Numbered from the stretch's first letter, positions 11,024 to 24,174 are shown. The stretch: DNA of 64,000 nucleotides from Phellopilus nigrolimitatus (GCA_021029095.1 JAJOHG010000038.1:186001-250000); one strand, 5' to 3'. A program made the numbers and translations. Notes: a model not told the origin generated them from the letters alone.

Positions 11024-12134
11024 GGCTTGTCTATGTCGGAGGGTGCTCGTTGGTCCCAAAGCTAGAGACCAAAAACAAAGCTGGTAGGACTGGACGTGTA
11101 ATTTAAACCGCACAAGATGTCCTGTCTATTCTCCGGGCAGACAAAAATGGTGATTTGAAGTTATTCGTAAAGTGCCAGCGGGACGACATAGCTAGCCCAG
11201 AGTGAGCTCAACAGTTTCGTCATGGCTCGGCTATTTCCAACGTCTTTGGTGATTATGTAAGCGAGCATCCCGTCGTCGGAAAGAAATATGAAACAATAGC
11301 TACTCGCCTTGCTTAGAGTTTACCTATTAGCACTTATAGGAGTAAGCAGCCGGCGATAGTTTTTACACAGTTTTTCGAATTTGATTGACGATTGATCAGC
11401 GACGAGGTGAATTTATCTCAGAAAACGAGACTATCTCACCAGATACAGTTGTGCAGTTAGGGTATTATTAGGTTCAGAGTGCTTCAGAACTTCGGAAGAA
11501 TACCAGAATGTCGTAGAGGGGTGTGTGATTCGTGATCTGCTCGCGCTGCTACATAGATATATCATTCGTATTTTCGGAAAGGATACACCGGTTGCCCTAA
11601 AGTGAAAACGGAGAAAGGTCGCATGGAGTCAATCATCCTACAAATGAATACGCAATGGCGAAAACTGGTGAATAACATATGAATCCACGTATAAGTCCGC
11701 ATCCCGTTTAATGCACTTCAAAGCACTGATATTATCAGCTGTTTTCTTGTGTAGCGGTGTTTCTCACCCTGTACGACTTAGATCGAGGAACGTAGTTGTG
11801 CCGAGCCACATTACGAATGGAGTAGCTCACCTTCCGAAGATTTCCATACATGCATATTAATTTATGCAGCTTTAATCATATTTACTACGTCACTTACACA
11901 ATGCTTAAGCTTTGCAGTCAACACCTAACTGCGAGAGCTCAATCTGATTAACTCTGGAGGCTCGGCATCAGACTTGACTGATATTAAATATATAATATAG
12001 ATAGCCTGCTTGGGCTTATTGGCACCTCGTACCGAATCTTCCGTGACAGGAGACAGGAGCAAGAGTTGAATCGGTGGACTCGAGACTTCATCACTATAGT
12101 CAGGCCTCCTCAACTTGCCTCCGAATCTCTCACC
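11024..12134. other. Intergenic 1.1 kb, nothing recognised
   Basis: AT-rich sequence between a minus-strand and a plus-strand gene, so both promoters should lie here. A minus-strand frame at 11925..12191 overlaps the start of the next gene and has no domain. I see no repeat or RNA gene. Confidence 0.5.
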
Positions 12135-13233
12135 ATGCCCTTCAATTTGTTTAGTAAAAATGCTTCGCGCAAGTTCGTCGATCTCATCCACGACGTCTCA
12201 AATAAATATGCAAATCTTGACCCTCCGCAGTTGATCCAGGCTAGTTTCATAATATGCATATGACTAGCGTATCTACTTACATCACACTTGGATTTCTTGA
12301 TGGTCTTAGGCCGGGGACTACGGCAAGATCAACAACGAGACTGGCCAGTTCGATCGGGAGGGAAATATCTATCACAACGAATCTCTCGCAGAACTCGCAG
12401 GCAAAACACCCGCTGGTTACGACAGCAGCTGAAAATATTTCTATAAACTCGCAGAATGTCAATGGCTGCGACTTTGACTATAAAACCTCATTTGTGAAAG
12501 TTGTCATTCCGCCATTGTATCCTTGCGACTAACCGGAATTGATGTGCAGAGGTATTGTTGGTCTTGCAGAGGCGCCATTCAAGACACAGTGGAAGTTCAG
12601 CGACAAACGCGGAGCTCTGCTCATCATGCACAGTGTTCGCATGACGACCGTTCCGAACGCATTCCTTGCGTACCTGGAAAAAGAGAACATAGACGTTCTG
12701 AAAGGAAACGACCTTGTGATAAGCGCGTACTCTTGTCCCGCCTTCATCCTGTATTACTCAAACAAGGGCAAGTGTCGAATCCCACTTCATCGTTCTCGAA
12801 CTGCTAAGAATCTAAGTACAGAGAGCGAGACCATCAAAATTGCTTTGCGAATGGATCTCCCAGCCCCAGACGCTCCGGGGCTTTCAGCTGGGGCACACTT
12901 TGGAGGGACATGGTGGAGCCATGGCTGTTCCGGCCTGCTACGAATGGGATTTCATTTTGAAGAATGCTACACCCCACTGTATCAACTCAAGTCGTTTGTA
13001 GAACCTCGCAGAAAGCACGGAAGCCCTACTCCTGATGCTGTTGAAAATGTATAGTGAGTTCCAAACTTTTGCTTCGAGACCGAGACCGCATGAAAATGGC
13101 CAACAGCTGGGCGGACACAAAAATTCCATGGAGATATCTCGACGAAGATGGAGAAGAAGATACGGTGAGCTCTGATTATCATCTTCATTGGCTTGCTATT
13201 GCTAATCACACTCAGAAACATGACTCAGACTGA
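12135..13233 (+). CDS. Conserved agaricomycete protein of unknown function, possibly disrupted
   Basis: At least five exons. Exon 1 (MPFNLFSKN...) ends at 12239. A 70 bp intron with a GC donor (12240..12309, CAG|GCTAGT...CTTAG) joins in phase 0 to AGDYGKINNETGQFDREGN. Downstream are GLAEAPFKTQWKF-like and DKRGALLIMH segments, a YSCPAFILYYSNKG motif, APGLSAGAHFGGTW, WSHGCSG and YTPLYQLKSF. Two clean introns (13054..13106 and 13165..13215) then give VYWADTKIPWRYLDEDGEE and the stop at 13233. I know this layout from many Agaricomycete genomes as an abundant uncharacterised family. The problem is an in-frame TGA at 12430 in exon 2, after which homology resumes one frame over (QNVNGCDFDY). No normal intron removes it, so the gene carries a one-base indel, is decaying, or has an unusual short intron. 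Confidence 0.65.
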
Positions 13234-15820
13234 GCGCAAATACTAAGCTTGGCCCGGGATTGAATTATCGAGTGTCTGCGACTCGGAGTGTATTGCATGT
13301 CAGCTTGGCGAAAAAATGCAGGAAAGGACACAATCGAGAGGTGTCGACGTTGCTACGTATAAGTGCGACTCGTACTTGTTTCAGAGGGAGTAACGCCGGT
13401 TAATACCAGCCCTTTGTAAGGTGCGATGGGCACGAAAGGGCGGATGATCACACGAAGTCGGACAGCCTGCGGACAGCCTGCGAACCGACTCGCACGTGAA
13501 TACGTGTTAACGAAGACCGGAGAAGCTAGGGGTAAAAATCTCGGATCGTGAATTAGCCCATTGAGAAGTCTGCGGCCGCAAATAAGCAGGAAGGTCTGAG
13601 CTCGTCAGCTGACGAAACCTTAGTCGAGAAATTGACGATGGGAACTTCAGATCGTGGAAAGCGGACATTCTCCCACCTCATCCCCTCCCATACGAGAAAC
13701 GGAGTCGGGGCTTGCGTTCAAAAAGACGGACAGGAAGATGATGAAGACAAGAAGCCATTGCCGGCATACATTCAGGGCACGCAGTGGTCGAGGAACAGCG
13801 GGATTGTTCAGGATTGGGCGTGGGCAAAGAGTATCCGGATATACTCAGAATTTGAGTCTTGACGGCAACGTCATAGGTATAGGAAGGAGAGTCGTCCGTC
13901 GTCAGTCGCACAGGCTGAAGAATATGAAGAGAGAAGAGACGGAGACCGTATACATGCTCACGATCGTGTGCGAGTTCTTGGGGTTGTTGGTGCTTGTTTC
14001 TAACAATATTAAAGACGCGGTCAGGTGCTGCGGAGGATAGGGAATTAATAGACGGGGTGGGTGCGTACGGCCAGGAAACAGCCGTGGTTCGCGCCAGGTT
14101 CATCTCTAGTGCCTAAAAATTCAAATTACTCCTGTCAAGCCTCATTCTAGAAGGCAGAACGCAGATACTTCATTATCCAATGCCGTGGCGGCATTACCGA
14201 GGAGACCGGTGCCTATAGAGATTTCAATAAGACGAGCATTGCAAAAGGTTCGATCGATTTGCACGGACGAGAAAATAGGTCAGACGATGAAAGAAGGGAG
14301 GTTGTGCGGCGCTAGAGTGCCTGTGAGGACCTTCAATTAACATATTCGCAAAGTTCTTGATGTCTAATGGCTCGGGAGGCGAACGGCGGGGGTGCGGCGA
14401 GCGTTCATGGGCATTGAAGCAGGACGCCATGATGCAATTGCCGTTTCGTTATTAACAAACCTGGGGAGAAGCGGTCGAGCACACCAGAAATAGAGAAGCG
14501 ATAATCTTACGTCGCCCGCAACGCGTTTTGTGCATGTTGGGGGAGCTTAAACGCTGATTGGGGAAAACGTCGATTGTAGGCCGAGGCGACAACAGGCCTA
14601 CGCATAAGCGTCAAGCATCATCTGGGGAAAGCCGTAATTTGATAGATAGATGGTCTTTCTGCGAATTTCACAGACTTCACATTATCAGCGAGCTGCCGGG
14701 GGCGGGTTCAGATGACGATCGAGGCGCCAGACTGGGACGCCAGAAGGAAACACGCTGATCACGAGCGCGAGGAAGAGAAGGGCGTCAGGCGCCAGCCACA
14801 TCTTGTCGATCCGATTGCCCTCGATAGGAAAGGCGGGAGACAGGGGCGGACGTGAAGGGAAAGGCGAGCGGATGCAGAAAAGGGTTCTTCGCGATGCGTG
14901 AAACAGAGTTTATGGGCTTGTGCGCTCGAGCGTATCAGCTATAGATGCATTCAGTTCGATATGAAAAGCATTCGGCCGGTCGGGTATAGATAGCTATGAC
15001 CAAGGCCAGAGTGCATCGGCCTATTAATTTCCCATCGAGTCTGAGGAAGAAAGATGGTCTGTATGCCGGATGGAGGGGAGAGACGGGCGGGAAAGTTTGA
15101 CTAGGTCCTCGTTCAGCGGATACGGGCAGATGCTCGGAGAATTTGTTGATGTAGTGGCGTAAAGCTGAGTAACGACGAAGGAGAAAAAATCAACAGAAAA
15201 GGGCAGCAAAAAAGTTGTCGAGGCATTAGGTAAAATTATGTCAGCAGAACACGTTACCAACGCGTTACTGTAACGCGCGGCAGATGCAGAGCGCCCGCAC
15301 CGACCTGACGGCGACGACGACAAACGCATGCTTGACACGACAGCGGCGGCCTTCCAACTTCAAAGTTACGATGACGATACAGTATGTACCCCGGAAGGCC
15401 TTTGGATGATTGAGAGACGCCGATGGGAAAGGTTCCCGTCCTTCGAGGAAATCGCCTCGAGGCAGGCACGTTGCCGGTGCCAGCGTTCCGGCCTTGCGCT
15501 GCAAGTATACGTACACTTCATCGGCCGTGTCTGAACTGTGCTACATACCCTTGTCTTTGCGCCAGCAGCATCGCAGTCTAGTTTCATGGCTTCTTTTAGA
15601 GATTCCAACCTCAAGCACTCGCGCCCGCCTGTCCAGGGTCGCGCAGCCTGGTCCTGTAGAGCTTTTTTTATTATAGCTGCTGTTAACTGCGGTCACCCGC
15701 ACCTTTCATCTCTGAGTCTGGGGAACGCCTTCTATTAACTGCGTCCTCGCACAGAACATCACCATCTTGGGTATCATATCTGTCCTGAGATCGCAGGCGG
15801 CGCATTCGACTCGGCTACAG
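13234..15820. other. Gene-poor 2.6 kb with a possible relict exon
   Basis: No complete gene recognised. On the minus strand from about 14285 to 14148 a short frame reads PIFSSVQIDRTFC, then GTGLLGNAATALDNE, ending in a stop. It looks protein-like but has no start or partner exon that I can define. An adjacent minus frame at 14224..14430 (MASCFNAHERSP...) is in a different register. The remaining frames (13632..14103, 15024..15738) are overlapping and featureless. The last few hundred bases should contain the promoter of the gene at 16003. Confidence 0.4.
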
Positions 15821-15874
15821 GTAAGTGCAAGGGTCATCTCAGAAGGAACATGTTGAGCAACTGAGAACTTTCAG
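15821..15874 (+). other. Probable 5'-UTR intron of the 16003 gene
   Basis: GCTACAG|GTAAGTGC donor and GAACTTTCAG|CTGC acceptor, 54 bp apart with a CAACTGA branch-like site 18 bases before the acceptor. This matches the size and signals of coding introns in this window. It lies about 130 bases before the chosen ATG. Confidence 0.5.
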
Positions 15875-16002
15875 CTGCACCTGAAGACTCCCCTTTGCTC
15901 TGCGTCACTTTATCAGTCAGCATCCTCGCGCATACCTGAGGAACGTTCTGCACCATCTCCAGGCCTGATCACCAGACCCCGTCTGATAAAAGTCCCCGCG
16001 CC

Positions 16003-18947
16003 ATGACCGAGTACGCGAACACGCCCTCCGTGATCGAGGAGTGGAATCACCAGCGCGACCGAACGCACACCTGGGTCACGTCGGCGCTCCCGCCCGAACA
16101 TTGCGCTCCGCCCTCGCGCACACCCTCGTCCGGTTCGGAATACGCGCGCCGCTCGCTGTGGGACGGCTCCGGTTGGGAGCCGCAAAGCGACTGCGAGAGC
16201 GCGACCAGCATCCCCCCGACGATGATGCTTCAGTACTCGAACGACCGCACCGAGATCGTCACCCCCAGCCAGAGCGAGACAAGCGGGTGGATGGGAAGGG
16301 GAAAGGGAAGGGCGCGTGCGCGGGATGAGGAGAGGACGGAGAGGGCGCCTTCTCACCATCAGCGCTCCTCTGCACACTCGCATCAGCTTCACAACTCTGT
16401 CAAACCCGTACAAACAGCGCAGACCCACCACCATCCTACGGTTCATTCTCATTCTAGCTCTGTTCGCTTGGCCCACGCCGCCGCCGCGCCCCTCCCAGAG
16501 TCGCGCTCCTCTTCTGGCGGTTCTGGCTCTGCGCGCTCACGCGAATTACGTAGCAACGAGTCTCTTCAAAGGAACCCTCGCACGTCTTCGAAGCACTCGC
16601 GTACGAGTTTCGACAGGCAGCCCTCGACGTCTCCGGGCCCTGCAGTGCACACGTCGCCTTCGCCAATTTCTCCTGTAGGGCCTGCGTCTAACGTAGCCGC
16701 TTCACACCACTCGCAGTCGCAGTCACATGCCCAGGCGTATGTTCATTCGCGTTCCCAATCGCAGACCGCGCCGCAGCCTCTCCCGCCATCCTCCTTCCGC
16801 TCGAACTCTCTCTCCACCTCCCGTACGCTCTCTTCCGACCCCGAACCGATCATAGTGCATCCGCCTGCACCTCCGCGTCGGCGTCGCAGAGTCAGTCTAC
16901 ACAATCCCACTCGAGCAGCTCTGCGTACCCGCAGTCGTATGTGCCGTCGCATTACAGCCAGCGCACCGTGCAGGCAGGCCGTCCATGTTCCCCTCCCGCC
17001 ACCGTCGACCGCCTCAGCAGTCGCTGTCCTATTACTCCCAGACCCCGAGCCAGGTCCAAATCCAGGTACAGCCGCCTTCGCATCATAGCGCCACCCCGAC
17101 GCCCTCGGCGTATCATGTGCAGATGCAGAGCCATCCTTCCGCACATGCGCCCCCGTCTACTGCTCCGCGGTCGTACTCCGCGACTACGCCCTACCAGACA
17201 CCGCTCTATGCCCTAGCCCCACTCGTCCACTCGCAGTCACACCCGCCCGCTGCGCAACCGCAATCCGCCCGCGCAAGTACGATGTCACATGGTAGCCAGG
17301 CGGGCCTGGGCGGCGGATACGTCGTCGTCAATCCGGTGGATGCCGAAGGCCAGGGCGGCGAGTGGGAGAATAGCGCAGGCTCGCGGCGGACGCCGAGATC
17401 GTGGAAGTCTCTTCAACGTCTTCGGGGGCTCGCGTCCTTCGCGGTCCCGTTCGGGTCCGCAGGCTCCACCAGACCTAGCGGCGCAGGCGCCGCCGCCAGT
17501 CCTCGGCTCGTCCGCCTCCCACCGGTCCCCGATCCACCGATCCCCGATCCACCATTCACACAGCTCCAACCCATACATGTCCCCCGTCTCCCTCGGCTCT
17601 CCGATGCGCAACTCGCCTCCGATCCCGTCCCACAATGTAAATATACATCACGACCCCGCCTTCGGCCCGAACCCGCCGTCTATCGTGTACGCGCCCGCGC
17701 GCCACGGGCAGACGACACACTATTCTCCGCCGCGGATCATGTACATACCCGGGGCGTCGCTGCGTGGACAGGCACAGGCACAGGCGCCACCCCGCGAGCG
17801 TTCACCGACTGGCTCGGTGCGGCGCGCGGCGACTATCGCTTCGCCAAGCGCAGACATGCATGAAGGTTTACCGAGGGAGGGGCTGGATGTCAGAAATGCC
17901 TGGCCGGGAGAGGGCTGGGGCGCAGAGCGCCGCGAAGGCTCGCTTATGCGCCAGGCGTCGGTCGCTCAAGACCAATTTACGCATACCTACCCTAGCCCTG
18001 TTCATGGAGATACGCACGTCCCTGCTGCTGTCGGCAGCACGGGCACGAGCACGGCCGACGCGGACGGGAACATGGCTGGGGTGGGTACGCTGCAGAACCG
18101 GAGCCGTAGTCGCAGCCGCAGTCGCGCGCGGGGCATGGCGTTCTCCGCGTCGGAGCCGCACCCTGTTGCGCCGACGGCGGTAATGATGGCAGCTCCCCCG
18201 GAAGCGCCAGGGCTAGGGTCGATACCTATGACCACGCGCCACGCAGGCTTGACACCCTACCCGACACCCCCTGGCTCGTCAGGCTCGCACCATCCTAGCA
18301 TTGCCGCGCCGGGACCTGACCCAGTCGCGGAGCCAATACATTCCGCTCGGATACCTGACAACGGGAACGTAGGCGGGAATGTAAGCGGGGGCGGGGGTGG
18401 ACTGATGTCTCGTTTCCGTGATCTGCGACTCTCGAGCGCGGTGCCGACGCCAGCTCCAGGGAGTCCCCGTCGCGGGAGGGGTCGCGAGCGGAGAGAAAAA
18501 GAGCAAGGAGCCAGCAAAAGCGCTCGAGGTGCGGAGAGAGCGTAAAGAACCGCGCGCGCTCTCCGCAGACTCAGAGGTCTCGCACAGTTCTGCGAGCACG
18601 TACTATGTTATCCAGACACCGGGGCAAAAGGTCCGAATCATAGTGAGTCTGCATGATTCATAATCCCGACCATGACTGATGTTCTATTCTAGAGGACCGA
18701 CGGTCAAACCGTTACGGCGACGACGACAGCCTCGCGCTTTTCGGCGCCTAATGCCGGCGGCTGGCTCAAAAAGGCGCTCACGCCGCGTTTTCTACATACC
18801 AGCGCAGCGGCCGTGCAACCAGCTCCCGCTATGGGCCGCATGGACAGCAGCGGAAGCAAGAAAAGGGAGGGACGAAAGCTCGTACGCCGGAACTCGACGG
18901 GCACCACCGCTCTCCTCAGCCGACAGCCGAGCGTGAACGCACCATAG
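16003..18947 (+). CDS. Long low-complexity Ser/Pro/Gln/Arg-rich protein, unknown function
   Basis: Starts MTEYANTPSVIEEWNHQRD (ATG 16003). The product is Ser/Pro/Gln/His-rich for about 900 residues. It has runs such as SQSQSTQSHSSSSAYPQ, RSPIHRSPIHHSHSS and RSRSRSRSRARG, and a conserved-looking tail, STYYVIQTPGQKVRII. There, a 50 bp intron (18643..18692) joins in phase 0 to RTDGQTVTATTTASRF, then NAGGWLKKALTPRF, and a stop at 18947. The Gly-Trp-Leu-Lys-Lys segment and the PGQKV motif are the best anchors for a homology search. The coding composition changes frame at about 16870, 16995, 17390 and 18470 without convincing introns; several switches fall in C or G runs. The protein is probably one chain interrupted by indels in the assembly, or a pseudogene. 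Disordered scaffold or regulator is only a guess. Confidence 0.6.
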
Positions 18948-20283
18948 CGCGTAGATGGTTTTACTGTAACGTTCACCAACTTAATTATGATTTCGGTGTA
19001 TTCAATCATCTATCTTCTCATCCTTTCGACCTTCTTGAAAATGTTCGTATTTCGTCCCGACTGTTATCCTTCTGTTCTTTTCCCCATCTCATTTTTCGTC
19101 AACGTACGCATCACATCGTCAATTGTTATCTTACTGTCCATCCCTCATGTTGTCTGTTTATCAATGTCTGCTACCCGTTTTGGTGAGTCCTCGCGAAACT
19201 GCCCTCAAAAGAAGTTCTGCTAATCGGCGTCTCATAGTCTTACATTCTGTCCACTGTTGTACTCTGTCTTGTAAAAAAAAGCAGTAAATGCGACCGTCTC
19301 TTGTTTTGCTTATCGCATTGATTTGTTACACTGAGAGCTCAGAAATCCCTTCAAAACTTTCAGATCTGCTTGACGTTGAGGCTCATCGAAGGTTTGCGTA
19401 GAGCAAGCCTGAGGAGGGAGTATGATTCTCGGTCCGATACGTTCCCGGCCGTCGAAGGGCGTGCAAACTGAATCTCCTCTAGTTCATCTCAGCGACAACA
19501 GCCCTCTGAAAAGTCGTTTCTGCAAATCACGTATGTGTTTCACTGCCCAGATTCAACTGAGCTTGTCAATATGAAGCTCTCTCTTAACCATCTGTAACCT
19601 ACATATGTAGACGCGACCGTCGCTGGCATGGTGGCTCACGCCGACTTGTACCGTACGTACTGAAGGTCAGTGGCTATGGGCACTATTGTTATTCATTGCA
19701 GGAAAGGCCATATGACCTGTACGTGGAGATCGGATGTCCTTGAAGATGGCATTGAAAGTCGTGCTCGAATGCTTCTGCAATGGCTTTCTCGTCGTAGTAG
19801 TCGCCGATACCGATCTTCCCATCTACATGGACCAGAATAGGACTGGGGTTGCGTTTGAGAGATCGCGTACCAAAGAGCATCTTTATCCCTAGAACCCTTT
19901 CGTAGGTGATAGTCGCAATTACGTTTTTCGCATCCACAGCCCAAGCAAACAATGACACGGGTATGGCTTCTTTGTATGTTTTGGACGTACGTAGGCACTC
20001 CCTCGTGGACTGTAACCATCGCTACTCACACAGCTCGTCCGTAGACAAAAGGCCCTTTCTGCATTTTCTCGCTTTTCAGTCTCCAGTCACATTTCATTGT
20101 CTACTGGATTTGTGTGCCACAAGACGGCCACACTCAGCCACACCCTAGTTCAACATAAATTAGCCAACAGGTAGTATGCAACTTACCTCACCACGACCAC
20201 AGCACCAGCACCTCGTCTTTCCTGCGTGACCGCGCGAGTCAACACCATCTTCGTATTAGTGATCTCAACGACAATCGCAGACA
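18948..20283. other. Intergenic 1.3 kb with a possible minus-strand coding fragment
   Basis: Between about 20030 and 19689 on the minus strand, a frame reads ECLRTSKTYKEAIPVSLFAW, then VDAKNVIATITYERVLGIK and LVHVDGKIGIGDYYDEK before its stop. The composition is protein-like and a TTACAG acceptor precedes it, but no upstream exon or start is evident, so it may be the last exon of a relict gene. The rest contains the 3' flank of the preceding gene and the promoter of the gene at 20284. Nothing else is recognised. Confidence 0.35.
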
Positions 20284-21302
20284 ATGCCAGACAACGAAAA
20301 CGAAGAGATAAGCCGGACTGCGGCCTCTCGGGTCTACATGCCATCTCTACCCATGATTCTTTTTGCTGTTGATTCCTGCAGCGCTTTCGTGCCGCTCACA
20401 GTGAAGCTTCTATTTGAATCGCATGCCCCGTTCTTGCAGATCGCCCGGCATTATGATATGATACATATGGTCAGGAATAGTTACAATGCCTCCGCTGAAA
20501 TTGCACAACAGATTTCTGCGATACAGAACTTGTACCAGGTCCAGCAGGGTTCCTCTCTGCTAAGCACCTGTGAAACGGATGGGCAAACTCGGGAGCATCT
20601 TATCGAAACTTTCATTTTGAATGAACAACGTATGGCTGCTGAACAAGGAGCGCGCGGAGTAACAGGGAAAGGATGGAAAAACAGTCAGGATCAGACTCAG
20701 GACTCCGTATGTTTATGTACGTACCTGAACATGCGCATATTGTTAACTTTTCTTCCGTTTCTTTTCCTTAGCCGCAGAAGAATCGAAAGGCAGAGAAAGA
20801 GAATTACCAAGTGAACTCGACGGATTCTGAGGCGACTCCGAACAGTGGTCGGCACACATCCTGCTACACATCCGGTGTCCAGCCAGAGAACGAGCTTGGC
20901 TACGGCTGTACGATTGTCCGTTCTTGTGTTTCGGAAGGCTTGTACCCTGAAACTCAGAATAGGTTCGTTCAAGGGAGTGTGTCTGGATCCATTCCCGAGA
21001 CGCCTTATCAGCTAGACAAAACGTCGAAATCCCCGCTTCCGTTCTCTCCCCTTGAGTTGGACGCAGAAAAGCATATGTTCGATCCCGGGCCCATCATGCT
21101 CATGCACATGCTCACGCTGGACCAGCAGGTCACTCGTGCAGAGCATGTCTCCGCTCTTGTGGCACCAAACGATGGTGACGATGGTGCACTAGACGTCAAA
21201 GGAGATACACATGTCGCTGGTAGCTCTGTGCAGTTGGCACGCCCGTCAAATCCAATTCCAAATTTGGTTCTTAATGATGATGCGAACGATCTTGCCGCCT
21301 GA
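20284..21302 (+). CDS. Two-exon hypothetical protein, 317 aa
   Basis: Starts MPDNENEEISRTAASRVY at 20284. Exon 1 ends at 20706, and a 65 bp intron (20707..20771, GTATGT...TTCCTTAG) joins in phase 0 (QDS|PQKNRKAEKEN). Exon 2 runs to the stop at 21302. The first part contains a hydrophobic stretch (MPSLPMILFAVDSCSAFVPL) that could be a membrane segment and a helical region (HLIETFILNEQRMAAEQGAR). The second part is polar with PFSPLELDAEKHMFD and IMLMHMLTLDQQVTRAEH. I do not recognise a family. The clean splice and continuous frame support a real gene. Confidence 0.6.
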
Positions 21303-24174
21303 GCGGGACGGACTGGGTTTCGAAGCATATGAAGAGGAAGGCAGACGTATATGTATGCTACGAGAACAAGTGTGATAGGTGCCAGAGTAATGTGATGTGT
21401 AGACTGTTCAAATTTTAGTTAACACACTGCGCATTGTTGCGGATAGCGTCACATACTAGCAGTAAATCGGTCGTACGCATCCCGCGGGAATCACTATGAG
21501 TCACTTAGAGGAAGCCGAATAGGAGGGAAACGCACTTCAAGACAATACACTGAGAATCGTAAAGGCGGTTTCATCACCGCAGGTCCGCTGCCATCCATGA
21601 TCATTAGTTCTTTCGTCCTGCACTGCGCGTTACACTCATGGCACGATGGTCTAGACACGTCACAAATGGAGCGCATTTTCTCCTGGGACCGATATTCTCG
21701 AACCAGTTTCAACAAATGCCCTGGCTTTGTGTGCAAGCAGCTCAGGGCCGTCCGTGAGGTTACAATCACACCGCACACGCACCTGAGGCCTAGGACTTAG
21801 TCGTGACTTTTACTTTTGCCTGTGTATCGTGCACCTTCGTCCTTGGGTATGCACCTTCGTCTGGGTACGAATGCGTGACGCATGACGCTCAGTACGGGCC
21901 GCGCCCGAGCGCCAGGGAGAGTTTCCAGTCGTGTACGTTCAAATCGCGCTAGACGATGCAAGCCTCCGGCTACGGCGATCTGTGTTCGTCTGCTTGGAGC
22001 AAAGCGAAAAGGAGCCGTGGAGGAAGAAGAATATGGGGAGGTAAGGTGGAAAAGACAAGAGAAGAGGGCTGAGATAAGCATGTAAGTTATAAAGATATTT
22101 ACTGCATCTCGACGAAGAAAGCACGTATTGCATGACATACACAGCGAACATCCCCTATCCGGCCAACTCCACCTGCACTTCCTCGGTCAGTGCGTTTAGT
22201 TCCACTGGAAGCCCGTGGGAGCAAAGAAGTCGTGCCATCTGCGTAGAGTGCGGACATAATATAGAATGATGCAAGAAAAGGCAGAAACGCAGTTCTTGCG
22301 TGGATGGATCATAGCGCGAAAGAAAGTGGATGACAAAGGGGAGCCTGTGTTTGCGCTGTGATTGGTAAGCGAAAGGGCCTTTTTACGCGCCCCGCGAACC
22401 CCTGTATTCCGTTCAAGCCCGCATCGCATTCAACGTCCAGACGCAAGGTGTCACTCGACTCGAGCATAGTTTGCAACTATACGCTCTATCTGAATGTCTC
22501 TCGTTCATCCGCCATCTTGCTCCTCCCTCATCCTGGCCTGCCCGCGACTCACGCCCGAATTCTCTGGCGCGGTCGAGAACTCCAAGCATGATGGCCGGCA
22601 AACCCTGCTTGCTGATGATGGATCCGCTGGTTACATCACCGCTTAGTTTGAGTGCTGCCCACTCCTCCCGCATCCTTACCCGCCCGAGACTCATGGGCGT
22701 AAACGAATTCTCTCGCATGCGAGACGACAAGCAAGATGGTCGACAAGCGTTGCTTCTTCTTTTTATCCTAGCATTTTTTTCCCTTTTCATTAACGATGGC
22801 CGCGTTATGTCTGCATACTCTCCTCGTGCTCGTCACCGCTCGACTGTCCTTTGAACCTGTAGCAAAATGCAAATGACCATCCAACCAGTGTACGTGCTTT
22901 GGGGCTCTATCAGCTCAGAAAAAGTGACAAATGCTCGCTTGCAAGCTCGATGCGTCACTGCGACGTTGTCGAACGTCGCTGCGAAAATTGCAAAGCAAGA
23001 GAGGCTAGCTACGTTCAGTACAGTAACAACTCTCTCCCCGCCATCTCGGCTCAAGCGCGCCGGATAGATCTAACGGGCACGATGCTGAATGGAAGACGGC
23101 CGGCGTCGCAGTACGACATTGTGTTCACTGCGTCGGCGCTGCTCGACGGTATAATGGCGGCGCCGAAAACGTCAGACATCAATACCGACCAGCCAGCATG
23201 AAACGCGGGTATCAGCCCCGCTCGCAACTGCGGTTCGGCAGCTCCACCACATCAATGTCGCCCTGCTTTTGCCGACTCACCAATTCGTTCTATCCTCATG
23301 CCTACAAGCGATAGACGTGGATAACAGCTTGGTGAGTCATTGTTGTGACTTCAAGAACGCGTTTGCGCTAGAATTGTTGAGTTTGCGACAAAGGAGAAAC
23401 ACGGACAGAGGGCACGAACTCCGACGTCCTAAGTAGTTTGTAGGATCCTAATAATATATTTAGTGGAGAGTAGCTAACCCTGTTTCATTGTAGGGGGGAC
23501 CGATGGCTAGATCTGTTGTCAATTTATTTTTCCTTTATGCCTTGCGCATTCCGCGTCAGGGATAAACTTAGGGAGGTACGCATGCTGATGCTTTCTCTCC
23601 ACCAACCTCCGTGCAGACGAAACTCGTGCATCGAACATATCAGGAAACTATGCTTTATCTATTCGGTTGTTGAGCTGAGCTCTACATTGGTTGTAGGCGG
23701 CTGTGTCAACCAACTACGATGATGACCTTCCAAGTTCTTATATCAACATAGATGTGTCGTCTCTTTTCTGTAAACCTCCTGTTATTCGTTCTGAATCGCT
23801 TTTATCTTATACTGGTGTTATTTATAGACTGTTCGCTGCTCTGTCATTTATTTCCAGGTCCTCATGGGCTTATCATCAAAAGCCGCTGTCACGCATTTCT
23901 CCTGTGCGTCTCCCATCTATTACTGCAAATTCTCGTCAACAAGTTTTGAATTTAATTCCGTCGGACAGTGCCACCTATCAGTGGTTTCCTATTTGGCACA
24001 TAACGCTGTGCGCTCTCACAAACTCACCACTGTGTCTCGGTATTACTTCCGTGATTGTTACAGAAAATATACATACCCATTGAAGACTTGAGACATGCAT
24101 CCACTTTCAAGCTTCAGCATTGCACTGACGGGGTAAATATTGGTACATGCAAACCGCATGTTCATTCATATTGT
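21303..24174. other. Gene-poor 2.9 kb, possible gene remnants
   Basis: No complete gene recognised. A minus-strand stretch from about 22375 to 22154 reads GPFAYQSQRKHRLPFVIHFL, then MARLLCSHGLPVELNALTEE before a stop, and looks like a terminal exon without identifiable partners. A plus-strand frame at 22899..23201 has a Cys-rich patch (RHCDVVERRCENCKAREASY) but no domain that I can name. The stretch 23500..24160 is AT-rich and empty. Confidence 0.35.

Noticed and set aside
20331..20380. Intron-like 50 nt segment in exon 1 of the 20284 gene
   Set aside because: Removing it would put a stop soon after the junction, whereas retaining it keeps the frame open to a clean downstream splice.
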